From Vibrio metschnikovii CIP 69.14 (GTDB taxonomy: Bacteria > Pseudomonadota > Gammaproteobacteria > Enterobacterales > Vibrionaceae), in NCBI RefSeq assembly GCF_000176155.1, contig NZ_ACZO01000006.1, positions 1,550,001 to 1,614,000 on the forward strand: 64,000 nt of DNA, written 5' to 3'. Made by a program: the position numbers and the translations under genes. The notes beneath the pieces were generated by a model. The model saw only the letters and a program-made list of their open reading frames with translations, was not told the origin of the DNA and did not search any database. Positions 60,135 through 64,000 of this stretch are shown here, in pieces (the stretch's first letter is position 1; each line of letters starts with the position of its first letter).

Positions 60135-60563
60135 GTGAAGCCATTCATTATTATTGGGTTATCACTCCTTATCATTGCTTGTAGCCGAGGCGTTGCATCG
60201 AATATGACCGACCGAACAACCGACCTTTGTGGGAATAAACCCAACTGTGTCTCGACGGAAGAGTCGAGAGAAAAATTTTCTGTGGCACCGTTTATCCTGC
60301 GCCCAGGAGTGACCCTTAGCCAAATTGAACGTATTGCATTAACCTTACCCGGCGCTGAAGTCGTTGAAAAAGAAGAGAATTACTTACGAGTGGAATGCAC
60401 TACCCGAGTATTACGCTTTGTCGATGACTTGGAACTTAAACTGCAGCATGATCAATTAAAAGTTCGTTCAGAGTCTCGAGTTGGCTATAGCGATTTTGGC
60501 GTTAATCGCCGTCGAGTTGAAACACTACGTGATAAAATGACGGCTGCTGGTTTGCTACAATAG
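60135..60563 (+). CDS. DUF1499 domain lipoprotein
   Basis: The 142-residue product starts with GTG. It has a lipoprotein signal with the lipidated cysteine at position 16 (LIIAC). The mature part carries the DUF1499 pattern CGNKPNCVSTEE, then VEKEENYLRVECTTRVLRFVDDLEL. The family's function is unknown. It is separated from mtnN by 95 bp and is probably a separate transcript. Confidence 0.86.
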   Translation: MKPFIIIGLSLLIIACSRGVASNMTDRTTDLCGNKPNCVSTEESREKFSVAPFILRPGVTLSQIERIALTLPGAEVVEKEENYLRVECTTRVLRFVDDLELKLQHDQLKVRSESRVGYSDFGVNRRRVETLRDKMTAAGLLQ

Positions 60564-60658
60564 TCTATTCAGCGGTTTACCTTTCTGCTTAATCTCGATC
60601 AAACCTAGCCGAGCATGATAAACTGCAGTGATTTTTATCCAATGAAAAGAGACATGAC

Positions 60659-61354
60659 ATGAAAATTGGCATCATCGGCGCGATGCAACAAGAAGTCGCC
60701 ATCTTAAAAGACGCTCTCGAACAACGCCAAGAAGTCAGTCAAGGTGGCTGCACCTATTACAGCGGTAAGCTGCATGGTGTTGAGGTTATCTTGCTTCAAT
60801 CTGGGATCGGTAAAGTATCTGCGGCGGTTGGCACCGCATTATTGCTTAATCAATATCAACCAGATGTGGTCATCAACACGGGTTCAGCTGGTGGTTTTGA
60901 TCCTAGTTTAACCATGGGCGATGTAGTGATCTCTACTGAAGTCCGTCATCATGACGCCGATGTAACCGCTTTTGGTTACGAAATCGGGCAAATGGCTGGT
61001 CAGCCCGCTGCATTTCAGGCGGATGAGAAACTCATGTCAATCGCTGAACAAGCTCTGCAAACCATGGACAACAAACATGCGGTTCGTGGCCTGATTTGCA
61101 CTGGTGATGCCTTTGTCTGCAGCGAAGAAAAACAAAACTTTATCCGTCAACATTTCCCAACCGCAGTAGCGGTCGAAATGGAAGCGGCGGCGATTGCCCA
61201 AACCTGCCATCAATTTGGTGTACCTTTTGTCGTGGTACGCGCCATCTCTGATGTCGCTGATAAAGCTTCACCGCTCTCTTTTGATGAGTTTTTGCCGCTA
61301 GCCGCGCAAAGCTCTTCAGCGATGGTGCTAAAAATGGTTGAACTACTAAAGTAG
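60659..61354 (+). CDS. mtnN: MtnN (Pfs), methylthioadenosine/S-adenosylhomocysteine nucleosidase
   Basis: MtnN splits methylthioadenosine and S-adenosylhomocysteine into adenine and a sugar thioether. The protein has 231 residues. [14 protein letters not shown] is the start of the fold, and the substrate-binding [10 protein letters not shown] and the catalytic Asp in RAISDVAD are intact. Its product feeds LuxS, so the enzyme underlies autoinducer-2 production in vibrios. cbiB follows ten bases later and appears to be in the same operon. Confidence 0.96.
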   Translation: MKIGIIGAMQQEVAILKDALEQRQEVSQGGCTYYSGKLHGVEVILLQSGIGKVSAAVGTALLLNQYQPDVVINTGSAGGFDPSLTMGDVVISTEVRHHDADVTAFGYEIGQMAGQPAAFQADEKLMSIAEQALQTMDNKHAVRGLICTGDAFVCSEEKQNFIRQHFPTAVAVEMEAAAIAQTCHQFGVPFVVVRAISDVADKASPLSFDEFLPLAAQSSSAMVLKMVELLK

Positions 61355-61364
61355 CCTGTTGTTC

Positions 61365-62318
61365 ATGGATGAATTATTCAAACCCTTTTATGCCAATGGT
61401 GCCCTACTCGTAATGTGGGGCGCTTTGTTATTTCATTGGCTATTGCCGATACCTCGCGCTGCCCATCCGATTACCTTATGGCATAAATTTGCCGAAATAT
61501 TAGCTGACAAAGTTAATAAACCGAGCAATTACCAACAAAGCTTACTTTCCGGCACGCTGGCTTGGCTGCTGATGATTATCCCTACCATTATGCTGTGCGT
61601 TGCTTTTCAGCCTTTGGTTTGGCATCCGCAACTGTTTGAATTAGCGTTATTGCTGTTAGCTCTCGATTGGCGCAGTGCGGATAAACTTAGCCAGCAGATG
61701 AGTCAAGCACTGGCACAACAGGATAAACCGTTAGCTCGCCGTCTATTGGTGCCGTTTGTTAATCGTGAAACGGCGACGCTTTCCCCGGTCGGTTTAGGTA
61801 AAGCCAGTGTCGAAACCATCACTATGGGTATTGGCCGTAACCTGATTGGGGTTCTATTTTGGTATGGATTACTCGGGGGGATCGGCGCGTTTATTTATCG
61901 TTTAATGGTTGAATTAGCCCGTTGTTGGTCTCCTTCTCATACTCAATTTCAGCCGTTTGGTTTACCAATCATTCGAGCTGTCGCGTTACTCGATCTTATT
62001 CCTCTGCGTTTATTTAGTTTACTGATCCTAATCGGCGATAATATTAAATATAATTTGACGCAAACGCTCAACCAAAGTCGCTCTTGGCCGTTACCGGGGC
62101 CGGGATGGCTACTGTGTGCAGTCGGTAATAAATTACACTTAGCATTGGGCGGGCCAGCGATCTATGGTCAGCAAAAAGCGGTGCGCGCCAAAATTGGCGG
62201 GCGCATAGTGCCAGCAAGCCTTCATTTAGCTCAGTTACGCCAACTACTTACCCGTAGATTATGGCTTTGGCTTATTTTACAAAGCATTATGTTACTGCTC
62301 GTTTATCAAGGCGTATAA
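61365..62318 (+). CDS. cbiB: CbiB/CobD-type adenosylcobinamide-phosphate synthase family protein
   Basis: This membrane protein has 317 residues from the ATG at 61365; a TTG six bases earlier is also in frame. It has about five hydrophobic helices and the CbiB segment PVGLGKASVETITMGIGRNLIGVLFWYG. CbiB attaches aminopropanol to cobyric acid in B12 synthesis. In vibrios, which I recall as lacking the full pathway, it would act in corrinoid salvage. It lies between mtnN and btuF, which imports corrinoids. Confidence 0.88.
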   Translation: MDELFKPFYANGALLVMWGALLFHWLLPIPRAAHPITLWHKFAEILADKVNKPSNYQQSLLSGTLAWLLMIIPTIMLCVAFQPLVWHPQLFELALLLLALDWRSADKLSQQMSQALAQQDKPLARRLLVPFVNRETATLSPVGLGKASVETITMGIGRNLIGVLFWYGLLGGIGAFIYRLMVELARCWSPSHTQFQPFGLPIIRAVALLDLIPLRLFSLLILIGDNIKYNLTQTLNQSRSWPLPGPGWLLCAVGNKLHLALGGPAIYGQQKAVRAKIGGRIVPASLHLAQLRQLLTRRLWLWLILQSIMLLLVYQGV

Positions 62319-62320
62319 AC

Positions 62321-63139
62321 ATGCCACACCGATTCTTTCTCTTACTTCTGCTCTCTTGGCCTTTTTGCACTCTTTCTGCTGCGGAAAGGATCATTAGCTT
62401 AGCTCCCCATGCCACCGAGCTGGTTTTCGCGGCCGGACTAGGGGATAAGCTGATCGCGGTCAGTGACTATAGTGATTATCCTGAATCCGCCAAAACTCTA
62501 CCTCGAGTCGCCAATTATCAAGGGATCAATATTGAACGAATTCTAACTTTGCAGCCCGACTTGGTGATCGTTTGGCCTGAAGGCAATGCCATGCGTGAAG
62601 TGGAAAAATTGGCTCGTTTAGGCATTCCTTTGTTTTATTCTCATCCTAAAACACTGACTGATATTGCAGATGATATAGAGAAACTCAGTCAATACGCCAG
62701 CGATCCAACAAAAGGTATGCAAACGGCCAATCAGTTTCGTCAGCAGCTCACTCAACTTGAACAGAAATACGCTCATCTCGATGGAGTTCGGTATTTTTAC
62801 CAATTAAGTGAAAAGCCAATCATCACCTTAGCGCAAGGCAGTTGGCCAAGTGAGATTTTCGCTTTTTGTGGGGGGGTGAATATTTTCCAACATAGCCCGT
62901 CCCCCTACCCTCAAGTCAGTATTGAACAGGTGCTACTCGCCAAACCAGAAGTCATCTTTACTTCAGAACAAGCGATGGCTCAAGGCACTATGTGGCAGCG
63001 CTGGAAAAACCAAGTCCCTGCGGTAAAAAAAGGACAGATTACTAGCCTTAATGCTGATTGGCTCAACCGCCAAACCCCAAGATCACTGCTCGCCATTGAG
63101 CAAGTTTGCAATTATTTTTCCCAAATAGAAAAGTATTAA
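62321..63139 (+). CDS. btuF: BtuF, vitamin B12-binding periplasmic protein
   Basis: BtuF delivers cobalamin to the BtuCD ABC importer. The start chosen is ATG at 62321, two bases after the cbiB stop. The longer frame to 62261 overlaps cbiB. The product of 272 residues begins with a signal peptide (about 1-20, RFFLLLLLSWPFC), then ERIISLAPHATELVFAAG. Tight spacing to cbiB supports a corrinoid operon. A run of seven G residues lies near 62870 in the coding sequence. Confidence 0.94.
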   Translation: MPHRFFLLLLLSWPFCTLSAAERIISLAPHATELVFAAGLGDKLIAVSDYSDYPESAKTLPRVANYQGINIERILTLQPDLVIVWPEGNAMREVEKLARLGIPLFYSHPKTLTDIADDIEKLSQYASDPTKGMQTANQFRQQLTQLEQKYAHLDGVRYFYQLSEKPIITLAQGSWPSEIFAFCGGVNIFQHSPSPYPQVSIEQVLLAKPEVIFTSEQAMAQGTMWQRWKNQVPAVKKGQITSLNADWLNRQTPRSLLAIEQVCNYFSQIEKY

Positions 63140-63221
63140 CTAAAACAGCAAAAGTTGCATACAATGTGCTCCCATTCACTCATCCCAAATTAACAGGGAA
63201 TGTTAAGCGAGCGACTCAACT

Positions 63222-63842
63222 TTGGATACTTCACTGCTCTACTTGATTGATATGTTTGGCACTGCGGTGTTTGCGATTTCAGGCGTACTACTTGCGGGGC
63301 GATTAAAGATGGACCCTTTCGGTGCGGTGGTTCTAGCCAGTGTCACTGCCATTGGTGGTGGAACCATTCGCGATATGGCGCTAGGTGCGACGCCGGTTTT
63401 TTGGATCACTGATACCACTTATTTATGGGTGATCTTCGCGACCTGCTTATTAACCATGTTGATTGTCCGTCGCCCTAAACGAGTCGCTTGGTGGATATTA
63501 CCGGTCTGTGATGCGGTTGGCCTGGCTGTATTTGTCGCTATTGGGGTTGAAAAAGCACTGATCTTCCAAGAATCAGCGTTAATCGCCATCATTATGGGGG
63601 TAATCACCGGCTGCGGTGGTGGCATCATCCGTGATGTGCTTGCTCGTGAGATCCCGATGGTATTAAGAAGCGAAGTCTATGCCACCGCGTGTATTGTCGG
63701 CGGCATGGTACATACCACCGCACTCGCTTTAGATTATAACAGTTCGAGCGCTTTCCTATGCGGGGTGATTTCAACTCTCGTCATCCGCTTATGCGCCATT
63801 CGTTGGCACTTATCACTGCCGACTTTTGCATTGACTAAATAA
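63222..63842 (+). CDS. TRIC-type cation channel family protein (UPF0126, YadS-like)
   Basis: The 206-residue membrane protein has about seven helices in two repeats. Each repeat holds the conserved glycine-rich segment ending in R-D: AIGGGTIRDMALG and GCGGGIIRDVLAREIP. It resembles E. coli YadS. The start is TTG at 63222, since the downstream Met would remove part of the first helix; no good Shine-Dalgarno is seen. Bacterial TRIC channels carry K+ or related cations, but the role here is inferred. Confidence 0.88.
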   Translation: MDTSLLYLIDMFGTAVFAISGVLLAGRLKMDPFGAVVLASVTAIGGGTIRDMALGATPVFWITDTTYLWVIFATCLLTMLIVRRPKRVAWWILPVCDAVGLAVFVAIGVEKALIFQESALIAIIMGVITGCGGGIIRDVLAREIPMVLRSEVYATACIVGGMVHTTALALDYNSSSAFLCGVISTLVIRLCAIRWHLSLPTFALTK

Positions 63843-63966
63843 TCCCTCCATCACCAGTCATCATGGCTGGTGATGCTCCATACGCAAGCTTTGTGACTTT
63901 AGTAGACGACACCGCGATGGTTCAAGGTTACCATTAGCGACATCTATTCCCATTTGTCATCAACCT

Positions 63967-64000
63967 ATGTTACTCGAAGGCATTGAAACCTTACTGGTGC
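63967..64000 (+). CDS. Possible start of a LysR-family regulator (cut by the window edge)
   Basis: The last 34 bases begin with ATG and read MLLEGIETLLV, a start I recall from vibrio LysR regulators in this position. There is no clear Shine-Dalgarno, and eleven codons cannot prove it. Confidence 0.35.
   Translation, partial: MLLEGIETLLV

Noticed and set aside
63849..63875. Terminator after the TRIC-type gene
   Set aside because: CATCACCAG and CTGGTGATG form a 9-bp hairpin, but no T run follows on either strand, so I do not call it a terminator.
1..64000. CRISPR arrays, tRNA or rRNA genes, prophage, transposases, toxin-antitoxin pairs
   Set aside because: I looked for regular repeats, tRNA arms and family hallmarks on both strands and found none.

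Overview
The window is a stretch of core chromosome from a Vibrio species. The evidence is the protein set itself: a YebG with a LexA box, a long-form DapD, a second EF-G, a deoCABD cluster with nupC, a thrLABC operon, ArcA/ArcB and GltBD. From memory, the gene order follows the large chromosome of Vibrio cholerae closely from recB to the gene after btuF. I cannot name the species. I see no rRNA, tRNA, CRISPR array, prophage, integron or insertion sequence. The only mobile-looking DNA is three copies of a short palindromic intergenic repeat.

Layout. At 1-6667 (minus) lie the end-truncated recB and a complete recC. At 6769-8738 a TDT-family exporter faces a YeiE-like LysR regulator. Then come yebG (SOS) and dapD (lysine and peptidoglycan precursor). 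At 10449-13083 a GNAT/C39-peptidase fusion and a RimK-like ATP-grasp ligase are divergent neighbours; this is the least understood system in the window. At 13169-18950 (plus) are zntB, a gamma-glutamylcyclotransferase, chrA, a GAF/HD-GYP c-di-GMP phosphodiesterase and an acyl-CoA ligase with a nine-C tract near its start. fusA2 and radA (minus) follow. Next is a PilZ protein whose frame is broken at 24765-24776, then serB and ytjB.

From 27258 to 33514 (minus) is nucleoside uptake and breakdown: nupC, deoC, deoA, deoB, deoD, with a strong terminator-like hairpin just after deoC and a CRP-type site upstream of nupC. From 33695 to 40671 (minus, apart from one small plus-strand gene) are a TatD-type nuclease, a 50-residue protein, yaaA, an alanine/glycine symporter, a DUF3545 protein, a hemerythrin-like protein, ung and nfo. 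The last two cover uracil and abasic-site repair.

From 40998 the theme is anaerobic adaptation and amino acids. grcA sits behind two FNR-type sites. thrABC has a leader peptide and attenuator. arcA sits behind a perfect FNR site, and arcB shares an operon with an uncharacterised lipoprotein. yhcC, gltB and gltD make up the glutamate synthase region. The right end holds a DUF1499 lipoprotein, mtnN, cbiB, btuF (cobinamide/B12 handling) and a TRIC-type channel. The last 34 bases may be the start of a LysR regulator.

Most of the window is ordinary and well conserved. The points most worth a second look are the RimK/GNAT-C39 pair, the PilZ frameshift, the poly-C tract, the ArcB-linked lipoprotein, and the sulfite hypothesis for the TDT/YeiE-like pair.
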